From Amnibacterium kyonggiense (lineage in GTDB: Bacteria > Actinomycetota > Actinomycetes > Actinomycetales > Microbacteriaceae), in assembly GCF_004364555.1 (NCBI RefSeq), contig NZ_SOAM01000001.1, positions 1,054,001-1,118,000 on the forward strand: a stretch of 64,000 bases of DNA, written 5' to 3'. How positions within the stretch are numbered: position 1 is the stretch's first letter; every line of letters begins with the position of its first letter. Below the pieces are notes generated by a model, which worked only from the letters and a program-made list of their open reading frames with translations, did no database searches and had not been told where the DNA came from. This document shows, one piece after another, positions 15,563-23,092 of the stretch. The translations under genes and the position numbers were made by a program.

Positions 15563-15940
15563 ATGGCGCAGGCGGGCAGGGCGGCGCGGATGGACGCGGC
15601 CCGGCGGCGGGACGGCGACACCTGCGTCTGGTGCGGCGTCGCGTTCGACGACCGCACGCGACCGACCCGCGAGCACGTGATCCCGCGCGTCAAGGGCGGT
15701 CCGTCGTGGCTCGAGAACGAGGTCGCCGCGTGCCGGCGGTGCAACGGGGAGCGCGGCCACCGCGCGCTCGTCGAATGGCTCGACGAGTGCGAGCGCCGCG
15801 GCTGGCACCCGGACGTCCCGCGCCTCGAGCGCGTGCTCGAATCCCTTCAGCGGGCGATCCGCGAGCGGGGCGGTCAGCGCCGTGCCCGACCCCAGCTGGA
15901 CGGCCAGCTGCGGCGCCTTCGGAAGCGGCCCCGGGGCTGA
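15563..15940 (+). CDS. Small HNH endonuclease
   Basis: A 125-residue basic protein consisting mainly of an HNH domain: CVWCG (first zinc knuckle), REHVIPRVKGGPSWLENEV (the H and N residues) and CRRCNGERGHR (second knuckle), between residues about 18 and 70. The C-terminal tail is Arg-rich. GGAGGGTCG precedes the ATG. Stand-alone HNH proteins of this size are common in actinobacteria; some are nicking enzymes, many are uncharacterised. No terminase, phage or restriction gene is nearby. Confidence 0.85.
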   Translation: MAQAGRAARMDAARRRDGDTCVWCGVAFDDRTRPTREHVIPRVKGGPSWLENEVAACRRCNGERGHRALVEWLDECERRGWHPDVPRLERVLESLQRAIRERGGQRRARPQLDGQLRRLRKRPRG

Positions 15941-16115
15941 CCGCGGCCATCCGCGCACACCGGCACCCGGGTGAGCGCGCACTCCTCCGGAAATCCCTCG
16001 GATTCGGGGGCAATCCGTGCACGGACCGTTCCGTGATCCGGGTATCCGGGGGACACTGGACGGGTCTGGCCGGGAGGTCCGACGCTCGGAGCACCGCGGG
16101 GACGGGGGCGAGGGC

Positions 16116-17492
16116 ATGGCGATCGAAGCGCCGGCACGTCGCGTCACCGAGCCCGCGGACGTCGCGTCGGGGCGCTACCAGCTGGGCCGGGAGATCGGCC
16201 GCGGTGGAAAGGCGCGCGTCTTCCTCGCCCGGGACCGCCTCCTCCGCCGCGACGTCGCGGTCAAGGTGTTCCGCGCGCGGGCGGCGGACCCGGAGGAGCT
16301 CCGGCTGCAGGAGGCGGAGGCGAAGCTCGTCGCCTCCCTGAACCACATCGCGCTCACGACGCTCTACGACGCGGGCATCGACCTCACGGACGCCGCCCGG
16401 CCGCAGATCTACCTCGTGATGGAGCACGTCCGGGGCGGGGACCTGCGCGAGCGGCTGCGCCGCGGTGCGCTCTGCCCGCTGCAGGTCGGCTACCTCGGCT
16501 ACGACATCGGCGGCGGGCTGCAGTACCTGCACGACGCGGGCTTCGTGCACCGGGACATCAAGCCGGCGAACGTCCTCCTCGATGACCGGGAGGAGACGAC
16601 GCGGATCCGCGGCAAGCTCGCGGACTTCGGCATCTCCTCGCTGATCGGCGTGAGCGAGGCCGGCGAGTCGGTCACCGGGACGGCCGCGTACCTCAGCCCC
16701 GAGCAGGCGGCGGGGGAGGAGTCCGGGCCGGAGTCGGACGTCTACTCCTTCGGCCTCGTGCTGCTCGAGGCGCTGACCGGCCGGGTCGCCTACCCGGGCG
16801 ACATCGCGACGTCCGCCCTCGCCCGGCTCGACCACGACCCGGTGATCCCGGCGACCGTGCCGCCGGAGCTCGGCGCGATCCTCCGCGGCATGACCCGGCG
16901 CGACCGCGCGCAGCGGATCTCCCTCACCGAGGCGGTCGTGCGGTTCCAGGACTTCGTCGTCGACGACCTCATCCGCCGCCGCGAGGCCGGCGCGCCCGAC
17001 ACGGAGTCGATCCGGATCGAGGCGGTCCGCCGCTACGACGTGCTCGACACCCCGCCCGAGGAGGCCTTCGACGAGGTCACGGACCTGGTGCGCCGCACCC
17101 TGCACCTGCCGGTCGCGATCGTCGCGGTCGTCGACGAGGAGCGGGTCTGGTTCAAGTCGCGGCAGGGGATCGACCTGCCCGAGCTGCCGCGGTCCCTCAC
17201 GCGCGAGGTCGCCGCCGGGCACGGCGAGGCCACCTGGAACCTGCCCGACGTGCTCGCCGAGCCGAGCCTGCGGGAGCACCCGTTCGTGCAGGGGCCGCCG
17301 CACGTGCGCTCCGCGCTCGCGGCGCCGCTCCTCACCCACGACGGGCAGTCGATCGGGCGGCTGCTCGCCTGCGACCTCGTGGTGCGCGAGTTCACGGACG
17401 ACGAGGTCGCCACGCTCGAGGGGTTCGCGCGCATCGTGATGCGCGAGCTGGAGCTGCGGCTCGCCTCCCGCCGGGCGGTCTTCGCCCGCTGA
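16116..17492 (+). CDS. Serine/threonine protein kinase fused to a C-terminal GAF domain
   Basis: A 458-residue soluble protein. Residues about 20-285 are a Hanks-type kinase: glycine loop GRGGKARV, ATP-anchoring Lys50 in VAVK, catalytic HRDIKPAN (Asp147), DFG (Asp170) and GTAAYLSPEQAAGEES as the activation/P+1 segment. Residues about 300-452 are a GAF domain opening with RRYDVLDTPPEEAFDEVTDLV and containing RVWFKSRQGIDLPELPRS, the form usually found in GGDEF and histidine-kinase sensors. There is no transmembrane helix and no PASTA repeat, so it is a cytosolic kinase that probably senses a small ligand or redox state. GAGGGC precedes the ATG. Confidence 0.9.
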   Translation: MAIEAPARRVTEPADVASGRYQLGREIGRGGKARVFLARDRLLRRDVAVKVFRARAADPEELRLQEAEAKLVASLNHIALTTLYDAGIDLTDAARPQIYLVMEHVRGGDLRERLRRGALCPLQVGYLGYDIGGGLQYLHDAGFVHRDIKPANVLLDDREETTRIRGKLADFGISSLIGVSEAGESVTGTAAYLSPEQAAGEESGPESDVYSFGLVLLEALTGRVAYPGDIATSALARLDHDPVIPATVPPELGAILRGMTRRDRAQRISLTEAVVRFQDFVVDDLIRRREAGAPDTESIRIEAVRRYDVLDTPPEEAFDEVTDLVRRTLHLPVAIVAVVDEERVWFKSRQGIDLPELPRSLTREVAAGHGEATWNLPDVLAEPSLREHPFVQGPPHVRSALAAPLLTHDGQSIGRLLACDLVVREFTDDEVATLEGFARIVMRELELRLASRRAVFAR

Positions 17493-17513
17493 GCGGCCTG
17501 CCACACTCGGGCC

Positions 17514-18173
17514 GTGCAGAGCAGCAGACCGATCCCGGGGAACCCGTGGCCGCACGACCTGGTCCTCGAGGTCGACGACGCACCGCAGGCGATCCTCGAC
17601 CTCCTGTGGCTGCGGGAGGCGTGCGGGCTCGAGCCGACCGGCGTCGACCTGCCCCCGCTGCTCGAGGTGCCGCCGACCGGGTCGCCCGTGCACGCGCCGG
17701 ACCCGGAGCGGCGCCGGGTCTGGCAGGCCGCCTGGCCAATCGTCTGGGACGAGGTGCTGGAGCACGCCGGGCGACCGCGCCAGGGCGAGCGCTTCCAGCG
17801 GCTGCTCGAGCTGCCGGTCGCATCGCCGGACCGGGCCCGGCTGATCCGCGAGTTCATCGGGCCGACCTGGCGCGACCGGTTCGGCGACGAGGTCTTCGAC
17901 GACGACGGGTACCGCGACTGGATCGCCGCGGACGCCGAGCGGCACCTCTCGCGGCAGCTCGAGTACGAGCGCTCGCCGGAGCACGTCGCACTCCCGGCGC
18001 TCATCCCGGCGTGGGAGGCGGGGCTGGTCACGGTGATCACCATCCCGACCCGCGGCTCGTTCACCCGGGTCGTCGGGCCGTCCGCGCTCCTCGTGACCGC
18101 CGCGACGCGGGACGACCCGGACGCCTACCGCGCGGCGCTCGAGACCTTCGTGGAGGACGTCCCGCGCTCCTGA
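17514..18173 (+). CDS. Hypothetical protein, 219 residues
   Basis: I do not recognise this protein. It is soluble, acidic and Trp-rich (WRDRFGD, YRDWIAADAERHLSRQLEYERSPEHVALPALIPAWEAGL), with predicted helices in the first two thirds and a strand-rich ending (LVTVITIPTRGSFTRVVGPSALLVT). The GTG start is preceded by CACACT six bases upstream, fitting a leaderless transcript 21 bases after the kinase stop. Its last 49 bases overlap the end of the ddl gene on the other strand. Codon usage and GC content match the neighbours, so it is likely a real gene. Confidence 0.65.
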   Translation: MQSSRPIPGNPWPHDLVLEVDDAPQAILDLLWLREACGLEPTGVDLPPLLEVPPTGSPVHAPDPERRRVWQAAWPIVWDEVLEHAGRPRQGERFQRLLELPVASPDRARLIREFIGPTWRDRFGDEVFDDDGYRDWIAADAERHLSRQLEYERSPEHVALPALIPAWEAGLVTVITIPTRGSFTRVVGPSALLVTAATRDDPDAYRAALETFVEDVPRS

Positions 18174-19117
18174 GCGACCAGCACCAGCTCGTCCACGAGG
18201 GCGGGCAGGTCGAGGCCGGCCGCCCGGCACATGCGCGGGAAGCCGGACTGCGGCGTCATGCCGGGCATCGTGTTCACCTCGTTCAGGAGGAAGCCGTCCT
18301 CGGTGACGAAGAAGTCGAACCGGGACAGGCCGGCGCAGCCGAGCGCCCGGAACAGCCGCGCCGCCGCGTCGCCGAGCGCCGCCTCCAGCCCCGGCTCGAC
18401 GGCCGCGGGGAAGCGGACGACGGCGGTGCCGTCGTACTTCCGCGACGTGTCGAACACGTCGCCCTCGTCGACCCCGTACTCGATCGGCGGGGCGACCGTC
18501 AGCGAGCCGTCGCGCCGCTCGACGACCGCGAGCTGCACCTCCCGTCCCCGGACGTAGCGCTCGATCAGGACCGCGTCGCCCGCGGCGCGGGCGGCGGCGA
18601 CGGCCTCCTCCAGCGCGTCCGGCGACGTCACCACGGAGACGCCGACGCTGGAGCCCGCGGTGGTCGGCTTCACGACGACGGGCGGCAGGGCCGACGGCAC
18701 CGGGTCGCCGGGCAGCAGGAGCAGCCCGGGCGCGACGCCGATGCCGAGGGCCGCCGCGACCGCCTTCGTCGCGTGCTTGTCCATGGCGAGCGCGCCGGCG
18801 ATCGCCGGGCAGCCGACCACCGGCAGCCCGGCGAGGTCGGCGAGCGCGGCGATCGCCCCGTCCTCGCCAGGGGCGCCGTGCAGCACGGGGAGGACGACGT
18901 CGCAGGCGGCCAGCACGGGGAGCGCACCGGCGAGCGATGCGGCCGCGGTCGCCCCGAACGCGCCGGCCGCGTCGCACCAGACCCCGTCCTCGCGGATCGT
19001 GATCGGCACGGCCTCGTGCCCGCCTGCGACGAGCGCTTCGACGACAGCAGCCGCGCTGCGGAGGGAGACCGCGTGCTCGGAGGACCGGCCTCCGCCGAGC
19101 ACCGCCACGCGGCTCAC
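18125..19117 (-). CDS. ddl: D-alanine--D-alanine ligase
   Basis: A 330-residue ATP-grasp ligase that joins two D-alanines for peptidoglycan precursors. Visible motifs are GGRSSEH (Glu14) for the first substrate, VLHGAPGEDGAI, the ATP-grasp segment VVVKPTTAGSSVGV (Ser156/157), the omega loop FDTSRKYDG with Lys227-Tyr228, and NEVNTMPGMTP at the active-site end. The Lys-Tyr pair corresponds to Lys215-Tyr216 of E. coli DdlB; VanA-type D-Ala-D-Lac ligases have His there, so a D-Ala-D-Ala product is expected. It is the third gene of a vanX-like/alr/ddl operon and overlaps alr by 4 bp. Its 3' end overlaps the converging hypothetical gene by 49 bp. Confidence 0.9.
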   Translation of the reverse strand: MSRVAVLGGGRSSEHAVSLRSAAAVVEALVAGGHEAVPITIREDGVWCDAAGAFGATAAASLAGALPVLAACDVVLPVLHGAPGEDGAIAALADLAGLPVVGCPAIAGALAMDKHATKAVAAALGIGVAPGLLLLPGDPVPSALPPVVVKPTTAGSSVGVSVVTSPDALEEAVAAARAAGDAVLIERYVRGREVQLAVVERRDGSLTVAPPIEYGVDEGDVFDTSRKYDGTAVVRFPAAVEPGLEAALGDAAARLFRALGCAGLSRFDFFVTEDGFLLNEVNTMPGMTPQSGFPRMCRAAGLDLPALVDELVLVAQERGTSSTKVSSAAR

Positions 19118-20247
19118 GCGCGACCGTCCACGACGCGGGCGACGCGCGCGCCGATCCCGGTGACGACGTCGTGCTCGATGGTGCCGGCCCAGGACGCCCA
19201 GTCGGCCGCCGTCGGCTCGCCGTCATCGCCCGGACCGAACACCGTCGCGACGGCGCCCGGGCGGACCCCGCGGGGGCCCGCGTCGACGACGGCCTGGTCC
19301 ATCGACACCCGGCCGAGGACCCGGCAGCGCCGACCGCCGAGGAGGACCTCCGCGCGCGGGTCGATCCGCCGCGGCAGGCCGTCGGCGTAGCCGAGCGGGA
19401 GCAGCGCGAGCGTCGTGGCGCGCTCCGTGGTCGCGGTGTGGCCGTACCCGATGGGCGTGCCCGCCTCCACGCGCCGGGTGAGGACGACGGGGGCGGTGAG
19501 CGTGAGCGCCGGCCGCAGCCCGGGGCCGATGCCGACGAGGCCGGCGCCGATGCGGACGAGGTCGAACGCCGCCGCCGGCAGTCGCAGCGCCGCCTCGGTC
19601 GCGGCGAGGTGCCGCACGGTCGGCCGCAGCCCGGCCGCGAGGGCCGCGTCGAGCGCGGACCGGTAGGTGCGGACGCCCGCCGCGTTGCTCGGGTCGGCGG
19701 GCTCGTCGGCGCGCGCGAGGTGCCCCATGACGCCGACCACCTCGACGAGCCCGGCCCGCTCGGCCGCCGCAGCGCCGGCGACGAGCGCGGGCCAGGCCCC
19801 GAGCGGGGCGCCGTCGCGGGCCATGCCGGTGTCGACGTGGAGATGCACCCGGGCCCGGACGCCGGCGCGTCGTGCGGCGCGGGTGATGGCGCGGAGGTGC
19901 GCGTGAGAGGCGACGGCGAGGTCGATCCGGAGCCGCAGCGCCGCCTCCCACCGCGCGTCGATTGGCAGCAGCCAGCAGAGCAGCGGGGCGGCGAGGCCGG
20001 CGCGGCGGAGCGCGACGGCCTCGTCGAGGGTCGCGGTGCCGAGCCAGGTCGCGCCGGCGGCGAGCGCGGCGCGCGCAGCGGGGACCGCGCCGGCGCCGAA
20101 GCCGTCGGCCTTCACGACCGCCATCACGGCGACGCCGCTCGACGTGGCGGCGGCGCGGACGTTCGCCGCGATCGCGGTCGTGTCGACCCGGAGCTCCGGG
20201 CGCGGCGCCGGCCGGTCGACCGGCTGCGCGGCGACGAGGGCGCTCAT
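19114..20247 (-). CDS. alr: Alanine racemase
   Basis: A 377-residue PLP enzyme supplying D-Ala. The N-terminal TIM barrel carries the PLP lysine Lys46 in VVKADGFGAG, a variant of the usual KADAYGHG. RVHLHVDTGMARDG, VGVMGHLARAD, GIGPGL and the GYG of the catalytic Tyr loop (IGYGHTATTERATTLALLPLGYADGLPRR) follow, then SMDQAVVD in the C-terminal beta domain. It lacks the membrane domain of VanT-type serine racemases. ATG 20247 overlaps the dipeptidase stop by 4 bp and its own stop overlaps ddl by 4 bp, so all three are coupled. Alanine is the likely substrate, though serine cannot be excluded. Confidence 0.92.
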   Translation of the reverse strand: MSALVAAQPVDRPAPRPELRVDTTAIAANVRAAATSSGVAVMAVVKADGFGAGAVPAARAALAAGATWLGTATLDEAVALRRAGLAAPLLCWLLPIDARWEAALRLRIDLAVASHAHLRAITRAARRAGVRARVHLHVDTGMARDGAPLGAWPALVAGAAAAERAGLVEVVGVMGHLARADEPADPSNAAGVRTYRSALDAALAAGLRPTVRHLAATEAALRLPAAAFDLVRIGAGLVGIGPGLRPALTLTAPVVLTRRVEAGTPIGYGHTATTERATTLALLPLGYADGLPRRIDPRAEVLLGGRRCRVLGRVSMDQAVVDAGPRGVRPGAVATVFGPGDDGEPTAADWASWAGTIEHDVVTGIGARVARVVDGRA

Positions 20248-20879
20248 CGCGCCACCAGCGCGGGCACGTCGACCGGGCCGTACAGCGCCGCGGGCGCGTG
20301 GAGGGACCAGGCCCAGTAGCGGTCGCCGTGGCTCCAGTGCCACCATTCGGTCGGGTAGTTCACGAAGCCCGCGCCGGTCATCGCCGCGATGAGCAGCCGC
20401 CGCTCCTCCTGCGCCGCACGCGGCACGACCGCGTCGGTGAAGCAGGCGCCGCCGCTCTGCTCGGGCGTCGCGTCGACCGGGGTGCCGAGGTCGACCTCGC
20501 GGCCGAGCCGGTCGACGAGCACGACGTCGACGGCGGCCCCGGCGACGTGCGGCGCCACCTCGAGCGGCGAGACGAACCGGCTCGTCAGCCGCCGCTGCTC
20601 GGCGGCGTCCGCGAGCGGGTGGTCCCGGGCGACGTCCGCGGCGTAGCGGCGCCAGATCGCGAGCTGGTCCTCCGGGCGCCGGTGCCCCTCCACCACCCGG
20701 AGGCGGCGTCCCGGCGGGAGCAGCAGCTGCGCGACCGCGAGGCGGGCCGCGACGCCGCTGCGCACGAGGGGGCGCGGGCCGTCGAGGGCGGCGGTGTCGG
20801 CGGGGACGGGGACGAGGGGTTCGCCCGCGTCGGCGACGGGGACGGCGGCGATCGGCGGATCGGCGAGCAGGACCGGCAT
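20244..20879 (-). CDS. VanX-like D-alanyl-D-alanine dipeptidase (peptidase M15D)
   Basis: A 211-residue zinc dipeptidase. His111 and Asp118 (PHVAGAAVD) and Glu178/His181 (EWWH) match the zinc ligands and catalytic Glu of VanX (His116, Asp123, Glu181, His184), with RVVEGHRRPEDQ (residues 61-72) as the conserved Arg region. No signal peptide is visible, so it should act in the cytosol like VanX, hydrolysing D-Ala-D-Ala. It heads an operon with alr and ddl, which would make the dipeptide it destroys. The ATG 20879 is preceded by GAGGCT six bases upstream. Some M15D relatives act on other D,D- or L,D-dipeptides, so specificity is open. Confidence 0.85.
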   Translation of the reverse strand: MPVLLADPPIAAVPVADAGEPLVPVPADTAALDGPRPLVRSGVAARLAVAQLLLPPGRRLRVVEGHRRPEDQLAIWRRYAADVARDHPLADAAEQRRLTSRFVSPLEVAPHVAGAAVDVVLVDRLGREVDLGTPVDATPEQSGGACFTDAVVPRAAQEERRLLIAAMTGAGFVNYPTEWWHWSHGDRYWAWSLHAPAALYGPVDVPALVAR

Positions 20880-20955
20880 GCTCCGAGCCTCCCGGCCGGG
20901 CCGGGTCGCGCGGATCCGCCGCCGGGGGCGTCGTGCTCCGCCGCGTGGCTGATCC

Positions 20956-20986
20956 GCGCCTCATCCGCGAGGGGGAGGGCCCTCCC
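20956..20986. promoter_or_regulatory. Candidate regulator sites between the vanX-like and NmrA-like genes
   Basis: GCGCCTCATC (20956-20965) continues as CGCGAGGGGGAG, and CCTCATCCGCGAGG contains the dyad CCTC-N6-GAGG. Nearly the same block occurs in reverse before the histidine-kinase gene at 47301-47318, and its two halves recur before the ABC exporter at 44939-44963. A perfect 14-base palindrome, GGGAGGGCCCTCCC, follows at 20973-20986. The site is 77-86 bases upstream of the vanX-like ATG. Confidence 0.5.
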
Positions 20987-21011
20987 AGCGCGGCAGCGCG
21001 AGGCTGGAGCC

Positions 21012-21653
21012 ATGGCACGCATCGCAGTCCTCGGCGGGACCGGGTACACCGGCGGGAACATCGTCCGGGAGGCCGCCGCCCGCGGCCACCACGTCACCGC
21101 GTACAGCCGGCACGCGCCCGCGGAGCCCGTGCCGGGCGTCCACTACCTGCAGGCGTCCTTCCTCGAGGAGGGCGCCGTCGCGGCGGCGGTCGCCGGGCAG
21201 GACGTGGTCGTCGAGGCGCTCGCGCCGCGCGGGGAGCTCGCCGGGCAGCTCGAGGGGCTGATCGGCGACCTCGCGAAGCTCGCCGCGGAGCAGTCCGCCC
21301 GCCTGATCGTCGTCGGCGGCTGGAGCGGTCTCCGCCCCGCATCCGGCGAGCCGCGGTTCGTGGAGGGCGACGTGCCGGCCGCCTTCCGTGCCGAGGCCGA
21401 GGAGATGGTGCGGGCGCTGGAGGGACTCGAGCGCGACGCCCCGGCCGACCTCGACTGGCTCTTCGTCAGCCCGGCGCAGGAGTACGGCTCGTACGCGCCC
21501 GGCGAGGCGCGGGGCACGTATCGGATCGGCGACGACGTCGCGCTGACGGGCGCGGACGGCCGCTCGGCCGTGTCCGGCGCGGACTTCGCGAGAGCCGTCG
21601 TCGACGAGATCGAGCGCCACGAGCGCCGGGGCCACATCGGCGTCGCGTACTGA
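21012..21653 (+). CDS. NmrA/SDR-a5-like NAD(P)-binding protein
   Basis: A 213-residue Rossmann-fold protein of the atypical short-chain reductase group. ARIAVLGGTGYTGGNIVREAAARGHHVTAYSR gives the GGTGYTG dinucleotide loop and the NADP-selecting Arg after the second strand. LIVVGGWSGLRP and LDWLFVSPAQEYG are the later strand ends. The classical catalytic YxxxK is not seen, as in NmrA-type sensors and YwnB-like proteins, so it may sense redox state rather than catalyse. GAGGCT lies six bases before the ATG. It is divergent from the vanX-like operon and shares the regulatory spacer. Confidence 0.85.
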   Translation: MARIAVLGGTGYTGGNIVREAAARGHHVTAYSRHAPAEPVPGVHYLQASFLEEGAVAAAVAGQDVVVEALAPRGELAGQLEGLIGDLAKLAAEQSARLIVVGGWSGLRPASGEPRFVEGDVPAAFRAEAEEMVRALEGLERDAPADLDWLFVSPAQEYGSYAPGEARGTYRIGDDVALTGADGRSAVSGADFARAVVDEIERHERRGHIGVAY

Positions 21654-21669
21654 CACCCGTCGGCCCGCG

Positions 21670-21695
21670 CCCCCGCGCCCGGCCCCCGCGCCCGG
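21670..21695 (+). repeat. 13-bp perfect tandem duplication
   Basis: CCCCCGCGCCCGG occurs twice in direct succession (21670-21682 and 21683-21695) in the 69-base spacer between two converging genes. It may be a slippage product. No clear terminator hairpin is seen in this spacer. Confidence 0.8.
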
Positions 21696-21722
21696 CTCGA
21701 CCATCGAGGCGCGCGCCCGGGG

Positions 21723-22310
21723 TCAGCGGATGGTCTTGCGGGACGTGATCTGGCCGGTGTCGAAGCCGAGCAGGTGCAGGCCGCCGTGGAAGCGGGCGTG
21801 CTCGATCTTGATGCAGCGGTCCATGACGACGGTGAGGCCCTTCGCCTCCGCGTCGATCGCCGCCTCCTGGTTCCAGATGCCGAGCTGCACCCAGATCGTC
21901 TTCGCGCCGACGGCGAGGACGTCGTCGACGACCGAGGGGATGTCGCTGCCCTTGCGGAAGACGTCGACGATGTCCGGCACCTCGGGCAGCGACGCGAGGT
22001 CGGGGTAGGCCCGCTGACCGAGGATCTCGGTCGCGCGCGGGTTCACGAAGTACACGCGGTAGGGGCTCGACGAGAGCAGGTAGGTCGCGACGAAGTAGCT
22101 CGAGCGCGCCGGGTTCGGGCTCGCACCGACGATCGCGACGCTCTTCGCGTTCCGGAGGATCCGCAGCCGCTGCTTGGCGTCCGGGCCCTGCCAGGTGCGG
22201 TTCGCCTTCGCCAGCTTCGCGAGCGGGCTGGAGGCCGGGATCGCGCAGGTGTTCCCGTTCGCGAGCGTCGTGGTCACGAGGTCGGGTGCGGTCTGAGCGG
22301 TGTTCGACAT
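21723..22310 (-). CDS. CoA-binding domain protein (YccU-like)
   Basis: A 195-residue protein with the CoA-binding Rossmann-like domain seen in succinyl-CoA ligase alpha subunits and in E. coli YccU: SVAIVGASPNPARSSYFVATYLL (residues about 57-79), YFVNPRATEILGQRAYPDLASLPEVPDIVDVFRKGSDIPSVVDDVLAVGAKTIWVQLG and MDRCIKIEHAR near the end. Small stand-alone members have no established function. AGGAGG lies five bases before ATG 22310, so this is a Shine-Dalgarno-led gene. It is divergent from the SDR gene. Confidence 0.88.
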   Translation of the reverse strand: MSNTAQTAPDLVTTTLANGNTCAIPASSPLAKLAKANRTWQGPDAKQRLRILRNAKSVAIVGASPNPARSSYFVATYLLSSSPYRVYFVNPRATEILGQRAYPDLASLPEVPDIVDVFRKGSDIPSVVDDVLAVGAKTIWVQLGIWNQEAAIDAEAKGLTVVMDRCIKIEHARFHGGLHLLGFDTGQITSRKTIR

Positions 22311-22370
22311 GGCGCCTCCTGGACGATCAGTCTGCCCCCTCGCGCAGGTGCGGCCGCCTAGCCTGACGGA

Positions 22371-23048
22371 ATGCGTCGACCCGTCGCCCTCGTCACCGGC
22401 GCCTCCCGGGGCATCGGCCGTGCCGTCGCCCTGGACCTCGGCCGCACCCACCACGTGCTCGTCGGCGGGCGGACGATGGAGGGCGTCGCGCCGATCGTCG
22501 CGGCGCTGCCCTCCGCGGAGCCGTTCGTCGCCGACCTCGCCGTCGACCCGGCGCCGGCCCTGCCGGACCGGCTCGACGTGCTCGTCCACTCCGCCGGGGT
22601 CGAGGACGGCGGCCGGATCGCCGAGACCGATCGCGCCGTGTGGGAGCGCGTGTTCGCGATCAACCTGTTCGCCGTCGCGGATCTGACGCGGGCCGCGCTG
22701 CCCGCGCTGCGCGCCGCGGGCGGCCTCGTGATCGCCGTCAACAGCGGCGCGGGCTTCGCGAGCGCGCCCGGCGGCGCCGTCTACGCGGCATCGAAGTTCG
22801 CGCTCCGCGCGTTCGCGGACGCGCTGCGGGAGGAGGAGCGCGCGGCGGGCGTCCGCGTCACGTCGATCCATCCCGGCCGCACCGACTCGGACATGCAGCG
22901 CGCCAAGGTCGCGCGGGAGGGCCGGGACTACGACCTCGACGTCGTGCTCGACCCGGCTTCGGTCGCCGCCGTGGTGCGGACGGCCGTCGACCTGCCCCCG
23001 GGCGGCACGGTCGAGACGCTCTCGATCCGCCCGACCCGCATCCGCTGA
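22371..23048 (+). CDS. Short-chain dehydrogenase/reductase
   Basis: A 225-residue classical SDR: TGASRGIGRA (cofactor loop, residues 9-18), LVHSAGVEDGG (NNAG-equivalent), the catalytic Ser in VNSGAGF, YAASK (Tyr and Lys of the catalytic set) and HPGRTDS. It is shorter than most SDRs because of brief loops. The substrate is unknown. TAGCCT (22359-22364) ends six bases before the ATG with no ribosome-binding site, a good leaderless promoter. The next gene, 44 bases downstream, has its own similar promoter. Confidence 0.88.
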   Translation: MRRPVALVTGASRGIGRAVALDLGRTHHVLVGGRTMEGVAPIVAALPSAEPFVADLAVDPAPALPDRLDVLVHSAGVEDGGRIAETDRAVWERVFAINLFAVADLTRAALPALRAAGGLVIAVNSGAGFASAPGGAVYAASKFALRAFADALREEERAAGVRVTSIHPGRTDSDMQRAKVAREGRDYDLDVVLDPASVAAVVRTAVDLPPGGTVETLSIRPTRIR

Positions 23049-23092
23049 TCCCGGGCTTCCGCCCTGTCGGCAGCCGGGGCTACCGTCCCGGC

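Noticed and set aside
15964-15973. The palindrome CACCCGGGTG after the small HNH gene as an operator
   Set aside because: Ten-base GC palindromes are expected by chance in this sequence, and nothing else around it supports a function.
18125-20879. Calling this a classical vancomycin-resistance cluster (vanHAX)
   Set aside because: There is no VanH dehydrogenase or VanRS pair beside it, and the ligase has the DdlB-type Lys-Tyr in its omega loop rather than the His of D-Lac ligases.
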